From Paenibacillus sp. SYP-B4298 (GTDB taxonomy: Bacteria > Bacillota > Bacilli > Paenibacillales > Paenibacillaceae), in the NCBI RefSeq assembly GCF_027627475.1, contig NZ_CP115484.1:2216001-2280000 (forward strand): DNA of 64,000 nucleotides, given 5' to 3'. Made by a program: the position numbers and the translations under genes. Every line of letters begins with the position of its first letter. Within the stretch, counting starts at the first letter, position 1. Positions 8,355-16,899 of the stretch are shown in pieces. The notes under the pieces were generated by a model. That model ran no database searches. It saw only the letters and a list, made by a program, of their open reading frames with translations, and was not told the DNA's origin.

Positions 8355-8641
8355 CTGTCGCCCTCCTCCTGGTGCTCCACATGCTGCTCCTGCTGCCGTG
8401 ATGCACGCTCCAGATAGCGGTCATAGCGATCATCCACCTCTTTGGCCAGCTTGCGAAATCGCTTCGTCTCCTCCACTACAGGATCATGCACCGTTTGGAT
8501 TCTTAGCTCATACTTTGGAGAGGGGGAGGCTTTGGCCCTTCTCTCCTGCTCGGACAGCTCCATGGGCCCTTCCTGCAACTGCTTGGCCAGCTCTTGCTCC
8601 ATCGACCTGTTCTTTCCTGCCTGCTGTTGTTCCTTTTGCAT
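8351..8641 (-). CDS. Small highly charged hypothetical protein
   Basis: 96 residues, rich in Glu, Gln, Arg and Lys (start MQKEQQQAGK, end HQEEGDS), predicted helical or coiled-coil with no membrane segment. ATGGAGGG lies just before the ATG at 8641. It converges on the PadR gene with a 4-bp overlap of the two stops. I do not recognise a family. Confidence 0.6.
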   Translation of the reverse strand: MQKEQQQAGKNRSMEQELAKQLQEGPMELSEQERRAKASPSPKYELRIQTVHDPVVEETKRFRKLAKEVDDRYDRYLERASRQQEQHVEHQEEGDS

Positions 8642-8789
8642 ATGATCCCTCCATAAATATCGCAACATAGTTGACACGCTTAGGGCGAGTTCTTATCATT
8701 GGGTACATAAATGGGCTATAATATGCTACAATTTTGTATACAGTCGATTCTGATGGAACTAATTTGGCAGCAGCGCCCGCTGCAATCTA

Positions 8790-8950
8790 GGGCGTGTCTG
8801 AACACTCTGAACGGAACAGATCTGGCCGAATTTTCGTTCCAGGCAAGGCGCTTTTTCGCAGGCGTACCGGGGGTACGTCAAGAAAAAGCAACGCAGCATG
8901 GGGCGAAAAGGCGGGGAGAGATGCCCTTGAACGGGTTTTCAGACACGACC
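8790..8950. repeat. Long palindromic intergenic repeat (MITE-like)
   Basis: About 160 bp bounded by inverted termini: left GGGCGTGTCTGAA (8790-8802), right TTTCAGACACGACC (8937-8950). The arms are imperfect inverted repeats of each other and meet at a central CGTACC/GGTACG dyad near 8870. The whole element could fold into one long hairpin. It encodes nothing. A decayed copy of its right half lies at 45261-45340. It fills most of the gap 8642-8983. Confidence 0.65.
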
Positions 8951-8983
8951 TAATTTATCTCATATTGAAGGGAGCTGACAGCT

Positions 8984-9391
8984 ATGGCTACGATCGCTTC
9001 ATTTCTCCACCCGAAGAAAGATGTCGCTTTCATCACTTCTACCTCCTCGATGAAGGAAGCGCTGGAGGTGCTGGAGCATCATTATTATACGGCGATTCCA
9101 ATCATTGACGAGCAGGGCTATTATATCGGCACTCTGTCGGAGGGCGATCTGTTATGGAAGCTGAAGCAAACGCCCGGGCTCACCTTTGAGAATGCGGATC
9201 AAGTGCCCATCATGGATATTAAGAAGCATATCTTCAACGAGTCCGTCATGCTGGATGCTGATCTGGATGATATGCTTCAGCTCGCCACAGATCAGAACTT
9301 CGTCCCTGTCGTGGATGCTCAGGGCTTATTTCTCGGTCTGATTCGCCGCAAGGACATCATCGCTTATTATACCCGGAACATCATGGACTAG
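8984..9391 (+). CDS. CBS-domain protein, CbpB/YkuL-like
   Basis: 135 residues made of a tandem CBS pair (about 5-70 and 75-133), the second ending in FLGLIRRKDIIAYY. Stand-alone tandem CBS proteins bind adenine nucleotides; the Bacillus/Listeria relative CbpB (YkuL) binds c-di-AMP and interacts with the stringent-response enzyme Rel. The assignment to that subfamily rests on size and composition only. GGGAG lies before the ATG. It is a single gene, closed by the hairpin at 9427-9472. Confidence 0.82.
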   Translation: MATIASFLHPKKDVAFITSTSSMKEALEVLEHHYYTAIPIIDEQGYYIGTLSEGDLLWKLKQTPGLTFENADQVPIMDIKKHIFNESVMLDADLDDMLQLATDQNFVPVVDAQGLFLGLIRRKDIIAYYTRNIMD

Positions 9392-9426
9392 AGTGTGTCT
9401 TCACACTTAGTCGGGAGCAGATTGTG

Positions 9427-9472
9427 AGCAGCGGCTAAGCCGTCAGCCCGCGCTGCTGGCTTAGCCGCTGCT
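9427..9472. terminator. Bidirectional hairpin between the CBS and DinB genes
   Basis: Perfect 15-bp stem (AGCAGCGGCTAAGCC with its complement) and a 16-nt loop, between convergent genes. There is no obvious T-run on either strand. Confidence 0.6.
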
Positions 9473-9494
9473 GGCATTACAATCTCCCGTAGCG

Positions 9495-9542
9495 TTACAA
9501 TCGATAGCGTTCTTGCAGCACCTGGATATGATGACGTTCATG
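9495..9542 (-). repeat. Duplicated dinB 3' end, copy in the DinB gene
   Basis: 48 bp covering the last 15 codons plus stop of the DinB gene. It aligns without gaps to 10165-10212 with 40 of 48 identical positions, counted by eye, and in the same reading frame. Confidence 0.85.
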
Positions 9543-10010
9543 TCCTGCGATCATATAAGCCACCGCTCGAGCGGTGATTGCGGCTCCGTTCGCAGAGCCT
9601 ACCAGCAGCCATGCCTCAGGGGGAGCGCTGCGCATGATGGCAAGCGTCCCCTCTCTGGCCGTTCTATAATCCTCCATAATTACCTCAGGAGCCATATCAT
9701 GATAGCCAGCGTTCTTGGCATATATGTTCTCGTCATAGCCAGACAATGGTGTCGTATCGCCACGTGCAATACGCAGCATGCGATAGCTGGCGATTCGTTC
9801 ATTATCCATCAGATGCCCGATAACCTCCTTCACGCTCCACTTTTCTGGCTGATACCGATATTCCCACTGAGCTTGCGAGAGCGGCTGAAGCAACGCGAGA
9901 GTGCGATCCATCTGCTCCCTCAGATACTTGACGATATCTTCTTCATTCACCTGTTCAATATAAGTTCCCACGGCTGCTGGATACTCTGTTTTTTCGGGTC
10001 TGCCTAGCAT
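9495..10010 (-). CDS. DinB-family (DinB_2) putative metal-dependent hydrolase
   Basis: 171 residues of the four-helix-bundle DinB/YfiT superfamily. The three-histidine metal site is visible as H66 (VIGHLMDNE), H157 and H161 (GHERHH). Relatives include YfiT and bacillithiol S-transferase-like enzymes, so a thiol-transfer or detoxification role is possible but not shown. AAAGGAGAG precedes the ATG. Its last 16 codons (9495-9542) are nearly duplicated at the 3' end of the next gene upstream on this strand. Confidence 0.88.
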   Translation of the reverse strand: MLGRPEKTEYPAAVGTYIEQVNEEDIVKYLREQMDRTLALLQPLSQAQWEYRYQPEKWSVKEVIGHLMDNERIASYRMLRIARGDTTPLSGYDENIYAKNAGYHDMAPEVIMEDYRTAREGTLAIMRSAPPEAWLLVGSANGAAITARAVAYMIAGHERHHIQVLQERYRL

Positions 10011-10164
10011 GCGCCTCTCTCCTTTCGCCTCTTGCTATGTCTATACGATACATCTTTCGATTCGTATTGGCAAACCTCGCCCAGCTCATGAGGCTGCCAA
10101 ACATACCGCCGGAGACTTCATCTGACGGGTATAGCCGCTCTGTCATCTCAATTTCACAGCAGCT

Positions 10165-10212
10165 TCACAAGTGATAGCGTCCTTGCTGCACCTGAACAGG
10201 ATGACGTTCATG
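10165..10212 (-). repeat. Duplicated dinB 3' end, copy in the acyltransferase gene
   Basis: 48 bp forming the last 15 codons plus stop of the acyltransferase gene. The match to 9495-9542 ends abruptly at the shared His codon, which marks a recombination breakpoint. Confidence 0.85.
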
Positions 10213-11391
10213 CAGGAGCTTCTTTTCGACGGATCGAGCCAGCTTGATTGCACCTTGGTCAATATACTTCATATAGATGTGCGACAAGATGAACAAGGGC
10301 ACCATCGAAACACTAAACGTAATTGCATAAGCAAGATTATAACTATATTGATGAATCATTTTACTAAATATGAATGCTGAGAACGTATTGATAAACGTAA
10401 AATGAATAAGATAAATGGAGAACGAGACTTGTCCCAAATAAACAAATGGCCCCCAGCCAAACAGTCTTTGTAGCACTTGTGAACGCAGCAGGACAAATAA
10501 AATCATCACAGCCCCTAACGTTCGTGCAAGCAGCCGCGGGTTAATATCGAGGAGAAGCCATTGATTTATCGCACGGACCCACACTTCAATCGGCTGATAC
10601 ATCGTCCCCGTGAATGAAGTATAGGGTGCCGAGGCCAAATAGATCCCCAATACTATCACTAGCCCCCTCGTTATCTTACTTTCAGCCCATCGATCCTTCA
10701 GCAAGTCTGCCAGCAGCATTCCCCACAAAAAAGCGATAAAATAGGTTTGGATGAAAGCAAGGGATAAGACCACATACACCATCCATCTTCTATTCATGCG
10801 CCCAAATAAAGCCAAAAAAGCGAAAATAAAAAAAGAACCTAGCAGCTCATAGCTCATTGTCCACAGTACAGGATTATATGGATGTGCTGTAAACCGAATA
10901 AACGGATCATAAATAGCCGCCTTGATAACGGTATACAGATTGATGTCCAGAGCATAGTAGTCCTTCTTCATACCTGTCCATGTTATATCCCATATCTCTT
11001 GGAGATGAAATAAATTCATAATAATGGCCAGATATACGAGCAATACGGATGTCGCTGCGGGTACAGCAAGCCGAATATACCTTCGTAGTGCACTGGAACG
11101 CAATCGCTTATAAAACTCCTCTTGATCAAGGTCTGTATTAAACATGCTGACACTGAGTACATAACCACTGAGAACAAAAAACAAGCAAACGGCAAATTGA
11201 CCATTATAGAATAAATTAATTGGAGAGTGCCCATACCATGTGTCCCATTTAAAGTGTGCTTCTTGCACTCTCCCATTTAGCGCAGCCGGGTAAAACACTT
11301 GTATATAATGTGAAATCACCACAACAAATGCTGCGATTCCTCGAAGACCGTCCAGGTAGAATAGCTTTGTTGTAGCCGTTTCTTTCTTCAT
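10165..11391 (-). CDS. Acyltransferase 3 family membrane protein with a DinB-derived C-terminal tail
   Basis: 408 residues with about ten hydrophobic segments. The family N-terminus FYLDGLRGIAAFVVVISHY carries the Arg...His signature of OafA-type O-acyltransferases, which modify cell-surface sugars or exported molecules. The last 15 residues (HERHPVQVQQGRYHL) match the C-terminus of the neighbouring DinB protein (HERHHIQVLQERYRL) in the same frame, and 40 of 48 bases agree. The tail is therefore probably borrowed and not part of the acyltransferase fold. The ribosome site is weak (AAGTAAGG). Confidence 0.85.
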   Translation of the reverse strand: MKKETATTKLFYLDGLRGIAAFVVVISHYIQVFYPAALNGRVQEAHFKWDTWYGHSPINLFYNGQFAVCLFFVLSGYVLSVSMFNTDLDQEEFYKRLRSSALRRYIRLAVPAATSVLLVYLAIIMNLFHLQEIWDITWTGMKKDYYALDINLYTVIKAAIYDPFIRFTAHPYNPVLWTMSYELLGSFFIFAFLALFGRMNRRWMVYVVLSLAFIQTYFIAFLWGMLLADLLKDRWAESKITRGLVIVLGIYLASAPYTSFTGTMYQPIEVWVRAINQWLLLDINPRLLARTLGAVMILFVLLRSQVLQRLFGWGPFVYLGQVSFSIYLIHFTFINTFSAFIFSKMIHQYSYNLAYAITFSVSMVPLFILSHIYMKYIDQGAIKLARSVEKKLLHERHPVQVQQGRYHL

Positions 11392-11508
11392 CGCCTTACT
11401 TCTTCCATCCCTTCTGCTTCATCCCCCATTACCAATACTGCCCTAACCTGCTCTGCCATGCTCCATTAGCATGCCGCCTTGCATGGACAACTGTCCTGCG
11501 CGCTAAGC

Positions 11509-12546
11509 TTAATCCTCTCCTTCGACAATGACGACCTCCGGTTCAGGTACGAATCCGTACTCCCGCTCAATCTGCTCCGAGATCAGCTCCTTGAGATAGA
11601 GAATATCCGCAGCAGTCGCCTGCTTCATATTGAGCAGCATGTTGCCATGGTAGGGCGAGATGCAGGCTCCGCCATGCTCGGTTCCCTTCAAGCCCAGGCG
11701 GTCAACAATGGCACCGATCGAGATGCCTGCCGGGTAATAGTTTTTGAAGAAGGAGCCACAGGAAGGATGCGTAAAATGGCGCATGCCATTGCGGTAATCG
11801 TCAATCTGCTGCATCGGCGCAGGCAATCCGCCGCTACAGGCCGGGATGAGGCTGGCCTCCTTCGTGAAGAAAGCGTAGAAGGACGCAAGAGAAGACAAGC
11901 TATCCGCCTCCTGGCGGTAGCGCTCCAGCATTTCCGCGCGTTGCTTGATGGCTTCCCCCTCTGGTTCCGGCAGCTCGAATTCCCCACCAACAATAATCCA
12001 CGGGTGTTGCTGAAAGATCGATTTCTTGTAGCTGTACTCGCAATCTGCAACCGCCAGCTTCCGCAGCGGCAATGCCGGGTCAGAGCAATCAATATAATGC
12101 ACTGCCGCCAGCCTGTCGCTCATCTGGACATCATGATATTTCACATTCATATAGACCCCTGCGCCGAGACTGCCAGGCATCAGATAGGTGAAATGGAAAT
12201 CATCACTGCCCGACCACAATCCCGCGAGCGCAAGCACCGATAACGGCAATCCAGCCGATGCGAACCAGCGTCCGCCCGATGCACTCAGCTCCGACAGCCG
12301 CTTCAATGAAATATATAAGGTATCCGCCTTAGGGCGATCTGGAAATAATATATTGGTGCCCATGCCAAATACGAGCACTTCCATGCCATATAGCTTACTC
12401 ACCTGCAGCAGCTCAGACAGCTCCTCCACGGTCTGCGGCATCGCAAAATAAGGAGCCTCTCCTCCAATCGCATAAGAGGAATGCTCGGCCAGCATGACCT
12501 GCCTCATGCACAGCTTGTTAAAACGATCATAACGATTATCTGTCAA
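11509..12546 (-). CDS. murB: UDP-N-acetylenolpyruvoylglucosamine reductase-like (MurB)
   Basis: About 345 residues. MurB reduces the enolpyruvyl ether of UDP-GlcNAc with NADPH and FAD to make UDP-MurNAc for peptidoglycan. Visible family motifs are the FAD loop HSSYAIGGEAPY and GMGTNILFPD, PGSLGAGVYMN, the catalytic-serine segment CGSFFKN, and the C-terminal acid EPEVVIV. The sequence is diverged from typical MurB (YxGxxxN details differ), so it may be a second, specialised copy. The TTG start at 12546 is chosen because TTGGAGGT sits 10 nt upstream; the frame extends to an ATG at 12630 without a ribosome site. Confidence 0.8.
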   Translation of the reverse strand: MTDNRYDRFNKLCMRQVMLAEHSSYAIGGEAPYFAMPQTVEELSELLQVSKLYGMEVLVFGMGTNILFPDRPKADTLYISLKRLSELSASGGRWFASAGLPLSVLALAGLWSGSDDFHFTYLMPGSLGAGVYMNVKYHDVQMSDRLAAVHYIDCSDPALPLRKLAVADCEYSYKKSIFQQHPWIIVGGEFELPEPEGEAIKQRAEMLERYRQEADSLSSLASFYAFFTKEASLIPACSGGLPAPMQQIDDYRNGMRHFTHPSCGSFFKNYYPAGISIGAIVDRLGLKGTEHGGACISPYHGNMLLNMKQATAADILYLKELISEQIEREYGFVPEPEVVIVEGED

Positions 12547-12706
12547 TGTATGTTTACCTCCAATTGTTCCAAGCTCCATCACTGCAGGCGAACGTTGTTG
12601 CAAGCCTCCGCCAGCGGTGGGCCTATCCATGCTGCCGCCTACTCCAAGGCGTCTTTTCTATATATATCGTCAATGCCTCGGCAACAAGACCATACTGTAC
12701 CGATTC

Positions 12707-12734
12707 ATTATATATTTTACACACAATGTTTCAA
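12707..12734 (-). promoter_or_regulatory. Promoter of the murB-like gene
   Basis: Minus-strand TTGAAA (12734-12729) and TATAAT (12712-12707) with a 16-bp spacer. It is divergent from the + promoter 22 bp away. Confidence 0.7.
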
Positions 12735-12755
12735 TAATGCCCCCTGATACGTTGC

Positions 12756-12783
12756 TTGTCAATCACTATTATTATGTTACAAT
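12756..12783 (+). promoter_or_regulatory. Promoter of the aldo/keto reductase gene
   Basis: TTGTCA (12756-12761) and TACAAT (12778-12783) with a 16-bp spacer, about 90 nt before the ATG. Together with the murB promoter it accounts for the gene-free stretch 12547-12878. Confidence 0.65.
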
Positions 12784-12878
12784 ACATTTTGTACGTGCTT
12801 GGCGCAAGCGCCTCGGCACTTAGGACAGGAAGCCTATGGAATGCAGGTTTCAAGGGAATGTGAAGGAGTGAAGACCCT

Positions 12879-13862
12879 ATGCACTACCGTCAGCTCGGAG
12901 GGAGCGGATTACACGTATCCCTGCTGGGTCTGGGCACCAATTCATTCGGCAAGCGCGCCGATCAGGCTGCCTCGACCCGAATTCTCCATTATGCGCTGGA
13001 TCAGGGAATCAACTTTATCGATACGGCCAACATCTATGCAGGCACAGAATCTGAGCGAATTATCGGGGAGGCGCTGCGCGGCAAGCGGCAGCAGGTCGTC
13101 CTTGCTACGAAGGCAGGACTAGTGAGTGGCTCCGGCCCGAATGAACGCGGCTCATCACGCTATCATCTTCAGCAGGAGCTGGAGCAGAGTCTGAGAAGGC
13201 TGCAGACAGACTATGTCGATCTGTACCAGATCCACACCTTTGATCCGAATACCCGACTGGAAGAAACGCTGCGCACGCTCGACGATCTGATCAGCTCCGG
13301 CAAGGTGCGCTACATCGGCGCATCCAACTATGCCGCCTGGGAGCTGATGAAGGCGCTCGGCATCAGCGAGCAGCGCGGCTACGAACGCTATGTCTCGACG
13401 CAGACAAGCTACTCGCTGGCCGATCGCACACCGGAGCGCGAGCTGGTGCCGGTCTGCGCCGATCAAGGCGTCGGGATTATTCCGTATTTCCCGCTGGCAG
13501 GCGGCATCTTGAGCGGCAAATACGGCAGTGGCGAAGCGGTTCCTGCCGCTTCACGAGCAGAGACCGACCCCAGCTTCAGCCGTTTCCTGGAGCCGCGCTA
13601 CTTGCAGCTAGGACAGCAGTTGGCTCTGCAGGCTGCAGCGCAGCAGCAGTCGTCCAGCTCGCTCGCGCTGGCATGGCTCATGCGCCGTCCCGCCGTCTCT
13701 ACCGTCATCGTAGGGGCAACCTCAGTCGAGCAACTGGAGGACAATATACGCAGCGTTGCGCTGGCGGCGGATGACACGATGGACAGCTTATGGACAGCGC
13801 TGGACGAGTTAAGCGAGCCGTTCATATACGGCAAGCCATTTGCCGAATATCGCCTGCCTTAG
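12879..13862 (+). CDS. Aldo/keto reductase
   Basis: 327 residues, full length for a bacterial AKR. The catalytic tetrad is visible as D48 (FIDTA), Y53, K78 (ATKAG) and H119 (YQIHTF). The cofactor region VSTVIVGATSVEQLEDN near the C-terminus is the usual NADPH phosphate-binding segment. It reduces carbonyl substrates; the physiological substrate cannot be deduced. GTGAAGGAG precedes the ATG. DUF423 and YnfA genes follow on the same strand with 78- and 97-bp gaps. Confidence 0.9.
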   Translation: MHYRQLGGSGLHVSLLGLGTNSFGKRADQAASTRILHYALDQGINFIDTANIYAGTESERIIGEALRGKRQQVVLATKAGLVSGSGPNERGSSRYHLQQELEQSLRRLQTDYVDLYQIHTFDPNTRLEETLRTLDDLISSGKVRYIGASNYAAWELMKALGISEQRGYERYVSTQTSYSLADRTPERELVPVCADQGVGIIPYFPLAGGILSGKYGSGEAVPAASRAETDPSFSRFLEPRYLQLGQQLALQAAAQQQSSSSLALAWLMRRPAVSTVIVGATSVEQLEDNIRSVALAADDTMDSLWTALDELSEPFIYGKPFAEYRLP

Positions 13863-13940
13863 CTGGGATGTCTATTGGTGCAATCGCAGGAGGATGTTAT
13901 ATAACAGGATAACAGGATACATATCCGTGGAGGAATCAAT

Positions 13941-14309
13941 ATGCAAACGTTGCTGCTGCTAGGCAGTCTGAATATGGCGCTGGTCGTTATTCTCGGCGCC
14001 TTCGGAGCGCATGCGCTCAAGAGGAAGCTGACACCGGAATTGTTGAAAATTTATGAAACAGGCGTGCTCTATCATCTTGTTCACGGACTTGGATTGCTGC
14101 TGATTGGCGTCCTGGCGGGCGGAGCGGTAAGCAGCGGACTGGCGGTTACAGCAGGCTGGCTGCTGCAGATCGGGATTGTGCTGTTCTGCGGCAGCCTGTA
14201 TGTGCTGGCGCTGACAGGCGTCAAGCGACTCGGTGCCATTACGCCGCTGGGGGGACTTGGATTTATCACGGGCTGGGTGGTGTTGTTCGCAGCCGCGCTG
14301 CAGGGCTAA
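13941..14309 (+). CDS. DUF423 family membrane protein (YwdK-like)
   Basis: 122 residues with four hydrophobic segments and the family N-terminal motif LGAFGAHALK. GGAGG lies 7 nt before the ATG. Function is unknown in the family. Confidence 0.88.
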   Translation: MQTLLLLGSLNMALVVILGAFGAHALKRKLTPELLKIYETGVLYHLVHGLGLLLIGVLAGGAVSSGLAVTAGWLLQIGIVLFCGSLYVLALTGVKRLGAITPLGGLGFITGWVVLFAAALQG

Positions 14310-14406
14310 GGGGAATGGTGGTAGTTGCGCTTGAGATTCGGCCACATGCCAACAGCTTTAGCGGCAAGATAGACCTCGCCTATGGATCAAGGAGGAGGGG
14401 TTCGCG

Positions 14407-14733
14407 ATGATCGGGACAGTGCTTATCTTTCTGCTGGCGGGCCTGGCTGAGATTGGAGGCGGCTATCTCGTCTGGCTGTGGCTCCGCGAGGGCAGACCAC
14501 TGTGGTACGGAGGGGTGGGCAGCATCGTGCTTGTACTCTACGGCATCCTGCCTACCCTGCAGTCCTTTCCAAACTTTGGACGGGTGTATGCCGCGTATGG
14601 CGGTGTATTCATCGTGATGGCTGTCCTCTGGGGCTGGTGGGTGGATAAGAAGACCCCGGATCTGTATGATTGGATTGGAGCCGCCGTCTGCGTGGTTGGC
14701 GTCAGCATTATGCTGTGGGCTCCGCGCAGTTAA
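14407..14733 (+). CDS. YnfA/UPF0060 family small membrane protein
   Basis: 108 residues with four membrane helices. The motifs AEIGGGYLVWLWLR and VYAAYGGVFI are diagnostic of YnfA (UPF0060). The family resembles small multidrug-resistance transporters, and Shigella YnfA has been reported to act as an efflux protein; a similar role here is inference. AAGGAGGAGG precedes the ATG. A strong terminator follows at 14747-14796. Confidence 0.9.
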   Translation: MIGTVLIFLLAGLAEIGGGYLVWLWLREGRPLWYGGVGSIVLVLYGILPTLQSFPNFGRVYAAYGGVFIVMAVLWGWWVDKKTPDLYDWIGAAVCVVGVSIMLWAPRS

Positions 14734-14746
14734 GCCATAACAAATA

Positions 14747-14802
14747 ACAGAACGCAAGCGACAGGAGCTTCCCCTTCTCCCGCGCTTGCGTTCTGTTTGT
14801 TT
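14747..14802 (+). terminator. Terminator after ynfA-like gene
   Basis: Perfect 14-bp stem (ACAGAACGCAAGCG 14747-14760 with its complement 14783-14796), followed by TTTGTTTG. It may also stop minus-strand transcription arriving from the micro-ORF at 14860-14970. Confidence 0.8.
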
Positions 14803-14834
14803 GCTCCCCTGTCATCTTCGCCTGTCAGGGGAGC
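14803..14834 (-). terminator. Hairpin downstream of the 36-aa ORF
   Basis: 9-bp stem GCTCCCCTG (14803-14811) and CAGGGGAGC (14826-14834) with a 14-nt loop. It lies 26 bp after the stop of the micro-ORF; no T-run. Confidence 0.4.
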
Positions 14835-14859
14835 GGAGCGGCTGCAAGACACCTGCTCG

Positions 14860-14970
14860 TTATTGAGCCTGTGCTCTCAGTGTGTCATTCACGATGATAA
14901 TTTTGCCAAAGCCGCTGCCTTTTTTGACATCCTTTTTGTTGCCAAAACCCAATGGCGGAATCAAGCTCAC
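14860..14970 (-). CDS. Micro-ORF with Gly-Phe-Gly motifs (36 aa)
   Basis: GTG start at 14970 with GGAG and a GGGGG run just upstream, TAA stop at 14860. The product starts MSLIPPLGFGNKKD and continues KKGSGFGK, then a hydrophobic IIIVNDT. Two GFG motifs flank a lysine-rich stretch. I do not recognise a family; a small secreted, spore or RiPP-like peptide are all possible. It stands alone between two hairpins and the MocR gene, and no maturation enzyme is adjacent. Nothing else is seen between 14971 and 15084. Confidence 0.4.
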   Translation of the reverse strand: MSLIPPLGFGNKKDVKKGSGFGKIIIVNDTLRAQAQ

Positions 14971-15084
14971 TCCCCCTCTCCTCTGAAGTTGCTGCTGTTG
15001 ATGATATGATTATAAAAGAAACCACAGCAAGAAAATAGTGCCTGTATCACAAAAAATGAAATTTATTATGCTGGAGTCCGTCTA

Positions 15085-16626
15085 TCAGCTCTCCTTCACG
15101 TGGTAGCTCTGCAATCGCAGCCACACCTGCTCCATCCGCTCGATGCCGGCACGGAGCTGCTCGCTGGACAGATGCGGGAAATGGAGCATGATGCCATAGC
15201 GTCGCTCCCCCTCCTGATTGATCACCGCCTCGCTCCAATAGACGCGCTCGCGTGCACAATCGGCGCGAAACTGCATATATAGCGCTGACGACAGGCGCCA
15301 CCAGCCGAACAGGCTAAGACCCGCGTCGCCCTCCACAAAGGCGATCGCCTCCGATAGCCGCTGTGTCAGCAGCTCGCCTAGCTGACGAAAGCTGCGGCTG
15401 TAGACCCGGATCATCCGGCGCAGATGGCGCTCATACTGCCCGCTTAGCATCCACGCCGCCAGGGCGCGCTGCTCCAGCAGATTGGACGGCTGCGGCTCAT
15501 ACAGCGCCTTCGCTCTGGCGAACGGCTCAATGAGCGGATCGGGCAGCACCGCATAGCCAATCCGCGTGCCCGGCAGCAGCGTCTTGCTGAAGCTGCCGAT
15601 GTAGATGACGCGCCCTTCGCGATCCAGCGTCTTGAGCGGATCAAGCGCCTTGCCCCGATAGCGGAATTCGCTGTCATAGTCATCCTCGATAATGAGCGCC
15701 CCTTGTGTCGCCGCCCATTGCAGCAGCTCCCTGCGACGTCGCATCGGCAGCACTGCTCCGGTCGGGAACTGCCGGTTCGGCGTGACGAGCAGCAACTGCG
15801 CTGACCAATCCTCCGGCACGATGCCCTCGCCATCAACCCGCGTTTCGATACAGTCCGCACCGGCAGCGCGGAACGCCCGCAGTGCGCCGCTATACCCAGG
15901 GTTCTCGATGACAGCCCGGCTCTGATCCCCGAGCAGTAGCTGCGCTAGCAGCGTGATCGCCTGCAATGATCCGCCGACTACGGCGATCTGCCTCGGATCG
16001 GCATCGATGCTCCTTGCGCGGCGCAGATAGGCGGCGATCGCCCCGCGCAGCGCATCGTCTCCGAGCACAGGATGCCCCATCGCTGCGGTCGCCCGCTGGA
16101 CATATCCTCTTGCCTCCGCATACAAGAAGCGATGCCACTCCTGAGCCGGGAACTGCTGCAGATCGAGAGTCGCTAGGTCGAAGCGAATCGCCCTGTCCTC
16201 TCCCTCTCCATTCTCGCCCCCTTGCTGCTCCCCTTCTCCATCGCCTTTCTTGGCGCTATCTGACTGCCCCGCGACCTCATGCCGCCAGCCATTCAGCTCT
16301 TCCAGTCTGCGCGCCCAGTCCGAGAGCGGATACACCCTCGCATCGACGCTGCCTCGTTCCCGTCTGTGAGCAGCCGCTTCATACAACACAAAGGTTCCAC
16401 GCCCCGGCTCGCTCGACAAGTAGCCCTCAGCCGCCAGCATCTCATACACCAGATTGACTGTACCACGTGACAGGCCATACTGTGCTGCCAGGGTACGGCT
16501 GGAGGCTAGGCGAGTGCGGCAGGGCAGCATACCCGAGGTGATGCCATCCCTGATGGCGTGATAGAGTGCCGATTGCTTGCTCCGGTGCTGCTCCAGATAC
16601 GTATAATATGGAAGCTGAAATGTCAT
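15085..16626 (-). CDS. MocR/PdxR-type regulator (GntR helix-turn-helix plus aminotransferase domain)
   Basis: 513 residues. A GntR winged helix (about 12-75: LASSRTLAAQYGLSRGTVNL) is linked to a fold-type I aminotransferase domain with the PLP lysine in SFSKTLLPGTRIGY near residue 345 and the substrate arginine region further on. MocR regulators bind PLP and control vitamin B6, GABA or amino-acid genes. It is divergent from a flavin-binding PNPOx-like gene, the likely target. The linker carries an acidic, low-complexity insert (KKGDGEGEQQGG). Confidence 0.9.
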   Translation of the reverse strand: MTFQLPYYTYLEQHRSKQSALYHAIRDGITSGMLPCRTRLASSRTLAAQYGLSRGTVNLVYEMLAAEGYLSSEPGRGTFVLYEAAAHRRERGSVDARVYPLSDWARRLEELNGWRHEVAGQSDSAKKGDGEGEQQGGENGEGEDRAIRFDLATLDLQQFPAQEWHRFLYAEARGYVQRATAAMGHPVLGDDALRGAIAAYLRRARSIDADPRQIAVVGGSLQAITLLAQLLLGDQSRAVIENPGYSGALRAFRAAGADCIETRVDGEGIVPEDWSAQLLLVTPNRQFPTGAVLPMRRRRELLQWAATQGALIIEDDYDSEFRYRGKALDPLKTLDREGRVIYIGSFSKTLLPGTRIGYAVLPDPLIEPFARAKALYEPQPSNLLEQRALAAWMLSGQYERHLRRMIRVYSRSFRQLGELLTQRLSEAIAFVEGDAGLSLFGWWRLSSALYMQFRADCARERVYWSEAVINQEGERRYGIMLHFPHLSSEQLRAGIERMEQVWLRLQSYHVKES

Positions 16627-16659
16627 CAGATATCTGTCCTTCCTGTGATATCACTATTA

Positions 16660-16705
16660 ATTGGTCTAATAAAATTAATCTATATTGGTTCTTTTTTATT
16701 GTCAA
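16660..16705 (-). promoter_or_regulatory. mocR promoter with two direct repeats
   Basis: Minus-strand TTGACA (16705-16700) and TAGATT (16682-16677) with a 17-bp spacer. On the plus strand ATTGGT occurs at 16660 and again 24 bp away at 16684, the second inside the spacer. Spaced direct repeats are the usual MocR-type site, so autoregulation and control of the divergent gene are likely. Confidence 0.6.
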
Positions 16706-16899
16706 TATTCGCGCTACGATAGAAATCAATTCCTATAGCGGCACCGTATCTATGGAGACAGGTTCACACGATCGCCGTCATGCGGGAAAGGTGCAGCGCC
16801 CTGGAGCTGCCCGCGGTGCGAAAAAGTTCATAGAAGTCCATACCATGCGATCAAGCAAGCTGGAGCAAGAGATTGCCTGGCTATAAAGGAGTGGCAGTA

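Noticed and set aside
9955-10146. 63-codon minus-strand frame overlapping the dinB start
   Set aside because: It has no ribosome site, a basic low-complexity end, and overlaps a well supported gene start.
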